In this document: positions 48,495 to 60,943 of the stretch, piece after piece | Numbering within the stretch: the stretch's first letter is position 1 | How the letters are laid out: every line of letters starts with the position of its first letter | NCBI GenBank assembly: GCA_039545295.1 | Contig: BCIK01000032.1 | Location: forward strand, 125,282 to 189,281 | Direction: 5' to 3' | Source: Udeniomyces pyricola | Taxonomy: Eukaryota > Basidiomycota > Tremellomycetes > Cystofilobasidiales > Mrakiaceae | DNA: 64,000 nt | Notes under the pieces: model-generated | Seen by the model: only the letters and a program-made list of their open reading frames with translations | What the model was told of the DNA's origin: nothing | The model's database searches: none | Made by a program: the position numbers and the translations under genes

Positions 48495-51400
48495 ATGGAT
48501 CAGCACGCGTCAACTGACTCGACAGGCTGCCAAGAACGCGTCAAGGGTCAACACCTGCTCGCCGATTATACCAGTTCGCCTTGTAAGTCGGATGACGCGT
48601 GTCGAGGGGGTGTCGCTCAGTATCCCTCTTTCCCCTTGCTTTCGTTTCCTTTGAACGAAAAGACACTTGTATCCAACGTGTTATTCACTCGCTTATTCTC
48701 CATGGTATCCCAGGGTCTGAACCCCAGGTTAGAAATCTCCTTCACGCATAGCCGATGGGTCCATCCGAGACGCGACTGACCTGGACCTTCCCTGTATTCT
48801 TGATATCGGTCGACGTTCCGCCCGGAACTCTAGCAGCTCGCAACCAGACATCGACCATCCATCAGCCGTTCTCGTAGCGCCGTTAGAAATCCTTCCAAGT
48901 AGGATTAATTTCACTGCTGCTCTGACTGCATCGTCACCGCTCTCTCTGCCACATACATGCTAAACTCATCGCTCCGTCTGACTCACTGACGCGTTCCCTA
49001 GAGACCTTGCTCTGATCGCGGTTCGGCTTGGATTCCCCGACTTTACAGCGCTGCAGTCTTACCTCGAGAAAGCTCCCAAGACATGTTCTCTCGAACGCCT
49101 CGAAGCCCAACGCAAATCTCTCGAGGCTGATTTGGCCAGTGCCGATACCGCCCAGTCTGCCCTCATGTCACTTCTGTCCTCGGAACGAGCCGATCACGAA
49201 CGCACGGCAAGGAAGCTCGTCCAAGCTCAGCAAGACGTCTCGTTCGAACAGACCTGTGTCAAGCAGTTTGAGAAGAAACTCCAGCATGCCAAGGACGTTA
49301 TGGACGGTCTCCACGAGCTCGTGACCGCCAACGACGCAAGCGCAGTGCGCGAGATCGAGCTTGAACAGAAGCTGCGGAATGCCTTGCAAGAGATTGATGG
49401 GCTCAGAGCAGACATAGCCGGTTTGAGACTGGAGCTGGACATGGCGCTAGGGAAGCTGACAGAGTAAGTCAGCATCATAGACATGATGCATATACGTGCT
49501 TCACTTGACCCCTTGCTCCCCCCCCCCCCCTTTCCTCCGGATACTAATACCGGCATTGATCTTCTTTCATTCTCGTAGGCATCAACTCCCGACGGAAGAC
49601 GTCGATACGCCTGGTTCCTCATCGTCTCATTGCGTCATTTCCGCTGACAACAATAACGCAGCTGAGGCATCGCCCATTTCCTCAACTGCAGCTCAACTCG
49701 TCCACAACCAAACTCTTTACGATGGCCTCGCTCAAAGGTTCAACGATCTCGAACAAGAGCACCAGCGAAAAACAGCATCTTACCGGGCATTCGTTCGCAA
49801 GCACATCAACGATTTCAAAAAGGTTCGCGACGACGAGAAGAAACGACTCGCGAGACGAAAGGAAAAGAAGGCCAAGGAGACAACTAGCTCTGCAGGTGCA
49901 GGCGCAGCTGAGACGCAGGAGGATGCTCAGGCCTGGGAGAAGCCCGTGGCTGACGACCCGGACAAGACACTCGTCAATATCAGCCTCGTCACAGAGGACC
50001 GCAAGAGACGAGGCTCTCAAGAGACTGTCGAAGAGAGGCTGTCTAAGAGGACGAAGCTGCAATCAAGGGACGATTCTGCTCCGCCTTGTCCTAGGACAGC
50101 ATCAGTCCCGGGCAAGGACGAGGGCTCGAAAGGCCAAGCAGGCGAGCTGGACCGTGTCCGAGAAGAGTGCGTCGAGATGCGTGAACAGCAGAAACCATCC
50201 ATCCCTCAAGAACTCCCACGACCACCACCGTTGCCCTGTCCTACACTGGATCCGTCATCATCCTTGCTGCCAAGAGAACCTCAATCTACTTCGGCTACCT
50301 ATCCGCCACGCACCACTGCTTCTACTTCTATCCTTGTTCCCGTCTCTAATACTCTCTCCACCATCGCTTCGGCCTCGCCCCAGCAGCACGACCAAGGTTC
50401 TTCTACAGTCCCAACCTCTTCCGATCAGGCCTATCCTAACCCCTTTGTCGTCCCTAGTCATCCTGATGACGGTCCATCATCGTATCTCGCATCACCTGGT
50501 ATTCAGACGCATCGTTATGCTGGAAAGCCGACGTCTGCAACTAAGTCGTCCAGACTCAGTCATCTTCTCGCTAGTCGAGCTATGAAGCCTGCTCTTTTGC
50601 CCTTGACGCCCGCGTGCGCCACGCCTGGTGGAACCTCCTTGAGTGACTATCGAGCGAGTAAAACGAGTTCATTCGCCGTCGCTACTGATACGCCATCGAT
50701 CCAACGCTCTCAACTTGGCACTCGAGACAAGATTATCCTTCCACCTGACTACCCTACCCCTAAAACTAATCTTCGACTTCCTCCATTCAAGCGGTCTGGG
50801 AACGCTCAAGATACTCCGGCATCAGTCTCTTCCCGCCACACTCGTCCGTCGGGTCACCGTCCCCATTTAAATCCACTTGCATCGTCTAGCACCCGTACAC
50901 ATCGCAATCATTCGCTTGCTCCTACACCGGCCACCAACGCCACTTCCAAGCGTGCCAAACCTGTCCACTGGCTCGGGAAGCATATGTTTGAAGAAAAAGT
51001 CGTCGATGGCGACGACTTTGAGATGGCGATGCCCGAAGGCGAGGCGCTCATCATCCGCTCTGACGCCTCTACTGCCATAGACCAAAGGATCGACCAACCT
51101 CCTGTGGTTTCGCCCGAGAAAGCCTCGTCAGCAAAGCAAGGCGTGCGTTCTGACCCCATTCAGAGAGCTTCTAGACCGACACGAGACGAAGTTTTTGCTC
51201 GGGGCTCGTCCCCCTCTGACGACTTATCACCGGACGCGCTCGGAAAGAAGCCTTTCAAGACCCTCAACGCCGAGTTTGAGATCGATCCGAGCAAGAACGG
51301 CGGCCGAGCTTTTGGTAAGCGGTTGTTTCCGTTTGGGTTGAGTCTTGTCCACCTGTCCCACCTCTCGGCGACTACTGAAGCAGACTTGGAATCGTCTTGC

Positions 51401-52467
51401 TTCGTGATCTGATCTAGCCTACCACGAGGTCGTCCGAGGAGCCGCACGAAAGGATATTCACGGTCGTGGCTGTGGCTGTTGCAAAGGCGTGAGTCCTCAT
51501 CAGTCAGACATCGCGTTCGAGTACGATATCTTTTGTCCTGTGCATACTGATCGCAAAATGGTTCTTGTCGCTCTTCATCTGTACCACTGTGAATGGACAT
51601 GTTTTGTTGGGCTTGACGTGAACTCTTTCAGTACTGGGACTCTGTGTCGAATCTTCCACCTGGCGTTGAAGCCGATGCTCCCCGATGGCGAGGTTCGTCT
51701 AGTCCTGAAGTCTCTGATGACGGCGGTGAGGCCGTCCAGATTGACATGGATCACCCCGCCATGGGCCGAAAGGAGACCAAAGCCGATCGTATGGCGAGAA
51801 AACAGAGGGAACGTCACGCAGCTCATATCAGCAAGACGAGCCGACATCGCGACGTTTGGGTCGAGCCTAAGGATCCGTGCGTCCCCTCTCCCCCCTTCCT
51901 GTCTCCCTCCTGTCTCTCGTCACTTCCCTCTACTTGACGTTTCATGAGACACGAGTCCGTCTATGCATCTTCAGTACTGACATTCATCTCCTTTCGTGTG
52001 GTAAACTGATCAGCCCGTACTACCAGTGAGTTCCAGGCTCATCCGATAATTTCCCGCGACCAACCGATCTCGGTACAAAAAAAAACCCGCTCACTAAACT
52101 GATACTGCCTATTTGTATCTTTTTTTTTCTCTCTTCTTCTTCTTTTTCCTCGGATGGCATAGTGATATTGGGTTCCCATCGACGGCCAAAGCTGCGCTAA
52201 TCAACCAGAAAGCTGAGGAGATGGCCGAGGAAAAACGAATGAGGATCGCCGCCGAAGCAGAGTATGTTCTCGCTCTCCCCCCCCCCCCCCCCCCCCTTTT
52301 TTTTTTGTTCTCTGGCTTGTCGTCTCTATTTTGGTTCACCTTGAAGATGGGACCGGTCCGGTTCGCAGGGAGTCTGCCGTATTAGAAGTGCAATCTCTAA
52401 CCCATATCTTTTCCTGTTTGTTCACCTTGGGTACAGCCGAGAGAACGGCCGTTACCGTCGACGATGA
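48495..52467 (+). CDS. S​AE2: Sae2/CtIP/Ctp1-family DNA end-resection factor
   Basis: The family activates the Mre11-Rad50 nuclease to start resection of DNA breaks. Exons: 48495-48582, 48752-48898, 49004-49463, 49579-51314, 51418-51488, 51632-51876, 52014-52025 (12 nt), 52163-52261 and 52437-52467 (2889 nt, 962 residues). Residues of exon 3 form a long coiled coil (EADLASADTAQSALMSLL onward), as in the oligomerising N-terminus of the family. A long, mostly disordered Ser/Pro/Thr middle holds many SQ/TP-like sites. The C-terminus has YHEVVRGAARKDIHG, a Cys cluster (GCGCCKG), then SRHRDVWVEPKDPPYY and DIGFPST; this RHR...P...Y-x-IGFP arrangement is the conserved Sae2/Ctp1 box, though the family usually has CxxC and a Trp near the end. 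The tail is basic. The open frame beyond 51314 in exon 4 reads into an intron. Confidence 0.8.
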
Positions 52468-54028
52468 TACTCACCATTCTTATTTCTGTTGTTAATTCCT
52501 TCTCTTTCTTCTTCTTATCTACCCGTTTGATCTCACTTTCCCGAGCTCGATAAATGTTGATGTTGTTGTTGTCTTGAACCCTTCTTCTCCTCTCCTATGT
52601 ACGATGTCGCCTCTCCTTTAATTGCCTCCTTTTCTATGTATTCTACTCTATCCCTCTCATACCCATCCTACATTCCAAGCCTACTTGCTCTGCATACTTA
52701 ATTCCACTCATCCCATCGATCCTGGCTTCCATCCATATTAAAAACCAACCATTCCTCTCTCGTGATGAAACCTCAACCGTCACTCCGGACCAATCAGTCC
52801 GGTAACTCTTCCGATGTAAACAGTATATGTCAGGTACGATCCGCTCATCACGTTGACGATATCAGTCCTATTCGATTGCATGCATATATGGATATATATG
52901 TGCATTTCTGTCCTTATTTGAAGCAGTGATATCGCGTCTTCTCCGTCATCAAAGTGCGGAGTTTCTCCTTCGTTAACGAACACATCACGTATCTACTCGT
53001 TACCATATATAGTCTACGTAGCCTATATATACATATACAAAAGCGGAGCGATCTTGAGTACTGGAACGGCCATACGTTCGAGAAGAAGAAGAAAGAAGAT
53101 TGAAGGAAGACAAAAAAAAAAAAAAAGCACTATGTATGTTCCATTTCAGCTTGTCGATCGGTTTTTTTTTTCTCCTGTACGTCTTCTATAAGAAAAAGAA
53201 CGTCCGACTGAGAAAAAAAAAGAGGGGGGGGGGGGCGGTCCGGGGTTTGTTTCCGGTCGAGTCGTCGAAACGTAGACGAATCGTGCAATTTGATCAATGA
53301 AAGAACTCGGAAGTACTTGGGCATTTGGATACCAGTACGACTACCGGACTCATGAAGTAGGGGGAGAGGGGGGGGGGGGGGGGGGGGAGGTTGAGCTAAG
53401 TTTATGGTAGGTAGGTAGCATTACATCGTTACATCGACACACACACACACACACACACATCGCACACACACCAAGGAAAGAGAGAAAGGAAAAAGAAAAG
53501 AAAGAAAAAAAAAACAAGGAGAAGGAGAAGGGCGAGCGAGTGAGTGAGCAAGCAAGTAAAGGAGCAAGCGGAACGAAAAAAAAAGAAGAAAAAAAGCAAA
53601 GCAAAGCAGACGAAGAAAAAAAAAACAATCCTATTTAGAGTGATCGTCAAACTTGGGATTTCTTCTTTCGGGGTTGGTTTTCTTTTCTTTCAAAAGGTGG
53701 GAAGTGGATCAAGTTAGAGAAGAGGAGGGAGGTGAAAGGGTTGGAAATCCGGAGCTAGAGAGAGAGAGAAGGTAGATGTGAAAAAGGGGGGGGGGGGAGA
53801 GGGGGGGGGATTGATGCTCGGTTCGAAAGAAACATGATGCAAAGTCGGAAGTTGAAATGCGAAAAACGAAAGTAAGAAGAAAAAAAAAAGGACAGCAATC
53901 GAGAGCATGGAAATCCTCGTTTATTTTGTTATAGGCGGAAGTGGGAGGAGTGGATTGATTGCAAGAGCCAAAACAGGAAGAGAGGGCGAGAGAGCACAAA
54001 AGAGAGAGGGGAGATTCGAAAAACGTTC
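52468..54028. other. Convergent intergenic region, no gene found
   Basis: About 1.56 kb between the 3' ends of the Sae2-like gene and the peptide transporter. It contains short TA-rich repeats near 52886-52900 and 53017-53040, poly-A and poly-G at 53113-53126 and 53223-53235, a G-run of about 24 nt at 53370-53387, (CA)n at about 53438-53459, and G-runs at 53788-53810. No ORF has protein-like composition. Confidence 0.5.
53438..53459. repeat. (CA)n microsatellite
   Basis: About ten CA dinucleotides lie in the intergenic region, shortly after a long G-run. Confidence 0.85.
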
Positions 54029-57000
54029 TTAGGCTCTGCTAGATCGGGAAAGCTGGTGATCTTGAGGACGAATGATGCCTTCGATGGGACGGTCCGTACC
54101 GATCGAAGTGACCTGATGGATAGGTGAAACGAACAGGTGCATCATGACACAGGAAACATGAGGATCCGAAAGGGGAAAGAATGAGTTGGTAGAAAGAGAA
54201 AAAAAAAAAAGCAAAGACAGAGAGAGAAAAACATACCGATCCACGTTCGTCATCCATATGTCGGAACGCATACCAAACGTAGCACCCAACGACGGCGTTA
54301 ACGACTCCAACGCCGATAAACGGCTTGATCAAGTCCGGATCGACAAGCGAAGGGGTGATGATGATGCCGATAGCGGATGAGATAGCCGAGGTGAAGAGGA
54401 CGATGGCAAAGACCAGAGCTTTCATTCGTTGAGGCGAACGCGTGATGGCGAGTTCGAAAGAGGCAACGGCGATGAGGAGTTCGGCAATGGCTATGAAGAA
54501 AAAAAAACCCCCGAGGAAGCATGGCGAGAGGAGGAGAAAAGAGAATGGTTAGAGGAATGAAGACTTCTGGACAAGGGGGAGGGGGAGGTGGGGGGGGGGG
54601 GGGGGGGGGTTTAGACAGGGGTGAACAAGGAAGAGAGATAAGTTCGCACCAGGTAAGATGTAGAGCGGAGCCTGAACCCAGAGCGAGATCGGCGACGGCT
54701 CGGGACAGTTAGTCGCGTAGTATCCACATGGCCTGATGCCAAGGAAAAAAGGACGAGAAAAAAAAACAGAGCAGGGAAAAGGAAAAAAAAAAAGAAGGAT
54801 CGTTCGCGTCAGTCCAAACAGGCAGATGAGATCGGGTGGATAAAAAGACGTCAAGACGAATCCCAATCCGGAAAAAAGAATGAAAATCCTAAAACGAAGA
54901 ATGGACTGGTAAGGCGACAGCCAAAAAAACTCACGACGTTCGGTACACTTCGTACTGAAGGATGGCTCCTGCGACCATGGCAAGCACGCAGAAAAAGTAC
55001 CCGACACAGATTCGCTTGACAGGAGAAAAATCGATTCCTCTCTTGCGAAGGGCAGGGTTGATGACGAAGCTATGCAAAACACAAGGTTGGTGCGAAGAAG
55101 AGTGGACGATGGGAGGAAATGGGAAACAAGTCAGTATATGGGTGATCATTATCTGCCTCGATTTCGTCTCGTTGGTCAGAAGAAGAAGAAGAGAAAGAAA
55201 AAAAGACGATGCCTCACTTGAAGATAGGCAGCATGATGACGAGGGTGAGTCCGTTAAAGTTGCCCAACAAGTCGTTAGGGACTCCGTTCGAGCGCATCGA
55301 TCCACCCATGCTCTCAATGATGGTATCCAAACCTCCATCCGCCAGTTGGTACACAGGCATGAAAGCGAAGATCTGACGTGATTTGCATCAACCGAGAGGA
55401 GCGCGAGGAGATTGGAGATAGAGAGCCAAGCCAGATCAAGGTCAGGTTAGCCATGCAAGATCCGCTCGACAGTCAAGATCCGAACTCAAATCACACAAAT
55501 CCAAGCGAAAAAAGAGAGCAAAAAAAGGGGGGGGGGACCAATACTGACTTTGCAAGCGGACAAGGTTCGCCTAATCTCCGTCACAAAGTCATCGTCCCAA
55601 TCGACCGAGCTCCTCAAGGTTCCCTGAGCGGCCATGAATGAAGGCTTAGCCTTGGCCCAGAAGCCCTCGCTATCGCGCTTGAGGAGTTGCTTGATGCCAG
55701 GGCCGGCGAGGGCGGTCTTGATGACTCGGCAGGTGTCGGCAAAGACGGATCGCTTGGGAGGAATCTTGACGAGACGCTTGCTGACCCACCAAAGGTTGAG
55801 AGGCATCTATAAGTAGAAGGAAAAAAAAAAACACGGGAATCGAAAAAAGGTAAGGGTTTGAGGATTTTCGATTTTCTCACGGATGGACCGTCAACCACAC
55901 ATCGAAACTTGTCCCTCGGGCTGGTGACTTACGAGAAGGAAGATGATCATGGGTGGAAGCCAAGCGATCCAGTATCCCTCGTACTTGGCGAGGTAAGACG
56001 AAGAGATTCGCATAAACGAGCCAATGTTGATAGCCCTAAAAGTAGTCCGGTAACATCCCCCAACAGACTCGTGTCAGCCGACAATTTGCAGAAGAACGTT
56101 TCGAGAGAGAGCTCAGAGAGTCAAATGGAAAAGGGAAATAAAAGAGAGCAGATATAGGTGGGTTTACACACCAGTAGTAAGTCGAAAGCATGGAAGAGAT
56201 GGTCAACTCTGGGTCCTCAATGACTCGCTCGCCAGAGGGAAGGGTCTTGATGCGTTGACGGTTTAGAGGTGATCTGATGCCAAACAACCATGGATGAAAC
56301 AAGGAGAACAAGAAACGAGTCAGAAGAGGGAAGTGTTGAGAGTTGGCATAGATTGACGTGTAGTTAAGGTTTAGTTTTTTTTGGTCGTGAGATGATGGGA
56401 AACATAGACTGACTGGTCAGTGACGAGAGGACCGATGGTCGACTTGATAGCTCCCGTTCCAAGAGCCAACAAGAACAGGGAAATGGAAAATGGGATGACG
56501 GCTTTGCCAGTCGCGATGACTTCCTAAGAACGACAAAGAAACACGAAGGATAATCAATCGGAGAAGTAAAAAAAAAAGGTTCAACCAAACGTCGAGCATA
56601 GTCAGCTCGGGTCTCATCTAGCGATAGATGGATGATGGATGATATGAGGCTCATCTCAAAAGGGGAGATGAGGAGAGCGGGAAGACCTCGCTTCGAGGTC
56701 AGACTCACAGGGATAGCAGAGATAGTGAGGAGGACATGGGCGATTCCCGCAATGATGGTTCCATAAATGATCATCTTGAACTTGCCGGTGTACGTGTCGG
56801 AAAGAACGCCTCCCAAGATGGGGAGAGCGTAAGCGAGGAAGTTGAAGGTTTGTTTGATGCCTTGAGCGGCCCTGATACCCAAACCCAAAGCACCGGCGGA
56901 TCCTTCGGGGTTGTTGATAACGTTACCAGCGACGGAACCGGCAGGAAGATGTCGTTGGATAAAGTTGTTGAGCGTGCCACTGCAACCGTCTGAGAAAGAA

Positions 57001-58239
57001 AAAAAAAAACAATTCCACAAGGGTTAGTCGTTTAAGCTCTTTTGGTCGGTTGGACACATTCTGACCCTCGATTCGAGGCACGTTTGATGGAGGGCATCGA
57101 GCGTGTTTCCAAGAACTGATCAACAAGAATAGTTTTGATAATGACGCACAATAACTAGCTCGTTCAGCCAATTCACACTGCATGTGCCGTATGGTTTCAA
57201 AGCGCAAAGTTGTCAATCAGCTACCAAGACGACCCATAACGCAGACATGTCAACCAGACACCTCAAAAACGGCATAACAAGGAAGAAATCCCTCACGAGG
57301 CTGCGGAAAACAAAGAAGGAAACAACCAGCAAGAACCGGCCAGACGTTAGCATATTGGCTATTCTCTGGGAGTCAAACGATCTTGTCGGCCCTGCTCATG
57401 CGTTGCTCCCCGAATATCTCCCATCACGTTCCAAGTAAAGGACGTCCATCGGCCTCGATAATTTTCCCCAGCGAGCACCAGACGGACGTGTCCGAGCAGG
57501 AAAGCGAGATGGGATCTTTGTTATCCTTTTTGGAAAGGAAGAGAAACTGCAAGGTCAATCAACTTACCAAACGACGTAAGCCACCCAAGACACGCTAGCC
57601 GAAACCAATCTAAATCAAAAACAACCCCCCAAAAAAAAGAAGAATACAAGAAGACATTCCCAATGTTATTATCAGCCTATATGCTCCTCATCTCGTTCGT
57701 TCGTTTAACCAAACGAATATTTGAAGGGAGGGAAGGGGGGGGGGGGGAATCCAGAAAAGAAACGTACCGCAACGTAGCTTTCTCTTCCGGTGTAGGTTCC
57801 CGTCCATCAGCGTCTTCCTCATCAAACGACGGGGCCAGTTCTCCTCCATTCAACAACCCCTTCTCCCTCTTCTCATCATCCACACTCGATGTCGCTTCCA
57901 ACGGGCTCTCGATCTCCTTCGTAGGCTCGACGATCTCGAGGAGTGGAGGCGCGAGCGTGTATTCGGATGAAACCTCGATAGGGGCGATGGTTGGTGGTGA
58001 TGCAGAGTTGACGACTAGAGGGTCAAAACGTATAAAAAGGAGTTTTTTCCCAGAAATTGTCGTGTTGTCAAGGTTGATTGGGGATAAGGAAGACGTGGTG
58101 GGGCATTCGAGTTCCGAACGAAGTTGGTCGAAGCGAGGATATATCGGAAGAAAGTAGGCACGGAGCGTCAGAACCTTGGATGATCGGTCAAGTTGGACAT
58201 CAAGAGAGGGGGATGGATGTGCAGAAGGAATGTACCCAT
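54029..58239 (-). CDS. PTR2: Proton-coupled oligopeptide transporter (POT/PTR2 family)
   Basis: Imports di- and tripeptides with protons across the plasma membrane. The 5' exons are 58236-58239 (4 nt, ATGG), 57768-58014, 57568-57609, 57297-57300 (4 nt), 57150-57177 and 56709-56989; later exons continue to the TAA at 54029-54031. The acidic N-terminal tail ends PTPEEKATLR; joining the small exons yields LRLVSASVSWVAYVV then CLCELAERASYYG, the family's first helix with the E-x-A-E-R motif. Other signatures are LAYALPILGGVLSDTYTGKFK (helices 2-3), YYWAINIGSF (helix 5) and many hydrophobic segments down to YVWYAFRHMDDER. The C-terminal tail is short and polar. The 4-nt start exon is tentative; the next in-frame Met would be at 57901 and would shorten only the disordered tail. 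Confidence 0.9.
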
Positions 58240-60067
58240 GACGACTGTCGAGAATCTCAACAAGCGAAAGAGAGAAGGGGATAGGGGGGGGGGTGGTATA
58301 ACGTCGAGTGTAGCTAGTTAAAGCAAAGATCGTCGAAAGGCCTCATGATATATTCTTTCCGTGAGATTTCCTCGTCGTCGTCGATGGCGCCATAGCAGAA
58401 TATCGTGGGGTATGTTTGATCAGGACTAGTTGGACCATATCGGGGTGTGTGGGGGAGGAAATATCGAGAGGCAAGCCCGGCCCCAACCCATCCAACCAGG
58501 GGGCATGCACGCATGGATACAGAGGTAAGGGAAATTCCAACGGCCGTTCCTTTGTCCGTCGGTGTTTTCGAAAGGGGTGTGATCTGTGAGCCTGGGTGAG
58601 CGAATCGTGTGGAGAAAAGAACGAGGTCGTGCGGGGGAAGGGGGGAAAGAGGGGGGAGGGGGGGGGGAAGCAGAACCAGATCGCCCGTGTATAATTAACC
58701 ACTGCAGCGAACCCAGCTGCGGGCGAGGGGACATGATACATGATCGAATGATTTCATGATCGGCGAACCAGCGAACGCACCATCACTCATCCATGACGAT
58801 CGCGATCCTATAAACATCATATCATACAAGCCAAAGGCAATTCGGAGTACTGCAACGTGCATCTTGGCTTTAGCATTAAATTATAAGTGCTCGTTCCGGC
58901 CCTCGACTCGTCAACATACGCCGCAGACACGTGGTAAAGAATCCGCCGTTTAGACCAAAACCTCCGATCATGACGTCGTACAATCCTTATATGAGGCTTG
59001 CAGCAGCTTGCAGATCATCAGATATGTATCTGCTGCACAAATCCAAGCTGCATGTTATGTTCTGACGTGCGGTCTCAAAGATTCGAATTGAAGGCGCTGG
59101 ACTGATCATCGACCAGCTATAGCACAACTCATATTGACCGACCATGACCTCAGAAGTAGCAGGTTGAGCATGCACCACGTAGACTCAAGCTGTCCAGACA
59201 TGTCCAACTGCACCCCCACGCGAGCGGGCGGGTGATATGGCATCAAAGAAAAGAAGAAAACCCACTGGGAGAGGCAAAGCGGGACATGCAGACACAAGAC
59301 TCGGGAGAAAAGCTACAGTGAAGTGGAGATGCCAGAGGCAAAGTTCGCAGACGAAGGAAACGAAGAAAAGAAAGAAGGGGGGAGGAAAGGAGGCGAGGGG
59401 GAAGGCGGAAAACCCTACGAGAGCAAAGGAAGGAACAACGAGAAGAAGTCGGTTAGAAGATGTACGCGATACATGTTGGAATGGGAGGATGGATGGGATG
59501 TCTGGCTTGATCAGTGAAACAGAACAAAGCAAACTAAAGAGACAAAGAGACAGAGAGAGAAAGGAAAGAAGAAGAAGAAAACATCAAACTAAAGTGGAAA
59601 AGAACCCCAAGGAGGATCCACGAAGCAAGAAAAGAGAGAAGATAAATGATAGAGAAGCGGAGAAGCGAAGAAGGGTCGATGGTAAATGTAGAGAGCCAGG
59701 TGTATGTTCGGTACAGGCTATCAGGGAGGTTGATGACGGAGTTGACCACACACAAAAAAATGATTCAAATCCGATTGGGGAAACGAAAGGGATGGACGAT
59801 CAAAGAACATGCTGTGCGAGATGTACTGCAAACGGAAAGAATACAGCCACACTGAGTGCCACATGAAGAGTGATCGCGATGCCATGTAGTTACTCCCCCA
59901 TATTCCTGCTCATCTATCCCTTCCGTCTCGTTGCGAACAAATGGACAGAGACCCGAACCCCATCTGACACCTCTCTCGATCTATTCCCCCCCCCCTCTTT
60001 CTCCCCCACCTCTCCTCACCGTCCCGATACTTCCTCCTCCCGCTTCAATCAGACCCGTCTTGAAGCC
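58240..60067. other. Intergenic stretch, no convincing gene
   Basis: About 1.8 kb upstream of the peptide transporter and downstream of the next minus-strand gene. From 59240 to 59650 the plus strand is very purine-rich, equivalent to a pyrimidine-rich minus strand. A 209-codon plus-strand ORF (59237-59866) is mostly Lys/Arg/Glu from this bias. A G tract lies at 58657-58669. Nothing else is supported. Confidence 0.45.
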
Positions 60068-60943
60068 TCACTTGGTATCCCATTTGAACGGAGCCGAATC
60101 GAGCCCTGGCGTGAGAGCCATCTGGGACGACTCGACGACTCGCTTGACCTTGATCGCAAGAGGGGCAGTCTGAGAGATGGGATCTTGCGGTGGGTTCGAG
60201 GCGTCTGCTAGGAGCGGAGACGGCGGATTGACATAGGCCAGGGGTGATGTAATAGATGGATAAAATCACGAGGGCACGTATAGGAGAGAACAAAAAAGAG
60301 GGGGGGGGGAGGAAAAAAAAACGATGCGACGAGGCAAGGTTGGGCCAGGAAGATGATGTTCGATCGTTTGTATCAGCCACTGAGATGCATACACACGCTC
60401 GCAAGGGATCATGGATGGGTTCAAAAGCACACCGGATAGTGGTAGGGATATGAAAGACTCGGAATTGAATCCGCCTCTTTTGGGTCGATGTCGTGTGAGC
60501 GAGAGCGAGCGTCGGGACCAGCCGGGCCAAAGCAACCAGGCAGGACACAAGCGAGCGAGCAAAAGGAAAGGCGGAAGGGGGGGGGGGGGGACAGAGATCT
60601 CATTCGATTCTTCACACTAACCTGGCAGAGTAGTACTCGTTGAGCTGTCCTCTTCTTCTTCAACCGTCTCACCAAGTCCACCTTCCTTGGTCCCAACGGC
60701 CTTCTTGATCTCTTCGCGGGAACCGGCGCTTCTCTGAGACGCATCGCTGGCGCTCCGGCTTCCTCTCCTGCCCGAGTCACCAAACGCCTTCTCCGGGTCG
60801 AACGGCGGAGGGTTCTTGACTGAGGGATCGGAGGATGAGGTGTTGGAGAGACGCCGTTGGTGCTCCGAGTTGGTGAAAGAGGAGGAAGGCGCGCCGAAGT
60901 TGGCAGAAGAGAGGACAGGGGGAAGAAGGTTGACCTCGGACAT
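60068..60943 (-). CDS. Small hypothetical protein, Ser-rich, two exons
   Basis: Exons 60622-60943 and 60068-60207 join in phase and give 153 residues. The protein starts MSEVNLLPPVLSSANFGAP, is Ser/Arg-rich in the middle with a Glu run before the intron, and ends in a more ordered stretch (LAIKVKRVVESSQMALTPGL, then APFKWDTK). The intron from 60621 to 60208 is unusually long (about 414 nt) and contains poly-C on the sense strand. The acceptor CTCCTAG at 60208-60214 is the only AG that fits the phase. I do not recognise a family. The C-terminal part, without repeats, is the best evidence that it is coding. Confidence 0.55.

Noticed and set aside
48714..48727. A 14-nt exon in the Sae2-like gene between CCCAG and GTTAG
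   Set aside because: It does not match the phase of the next exon; the direct join from 48582 to 48752 does.
57591..57594. Acceptor GCTAG at 57595-57596 for the third transporter exon
   Set aside because: The acceptor ATTTAG upstream keeps phase and adds LVSAS, which matches the family better.
59237..59866. 209-codon plus-strand ORF
   Set aside because: It is almost entirely Lys/Arg/Glu from a purine-rich strand, has no domain-like section, and lies opposite a pyrimidine-rich 5' region of the transporter gene.
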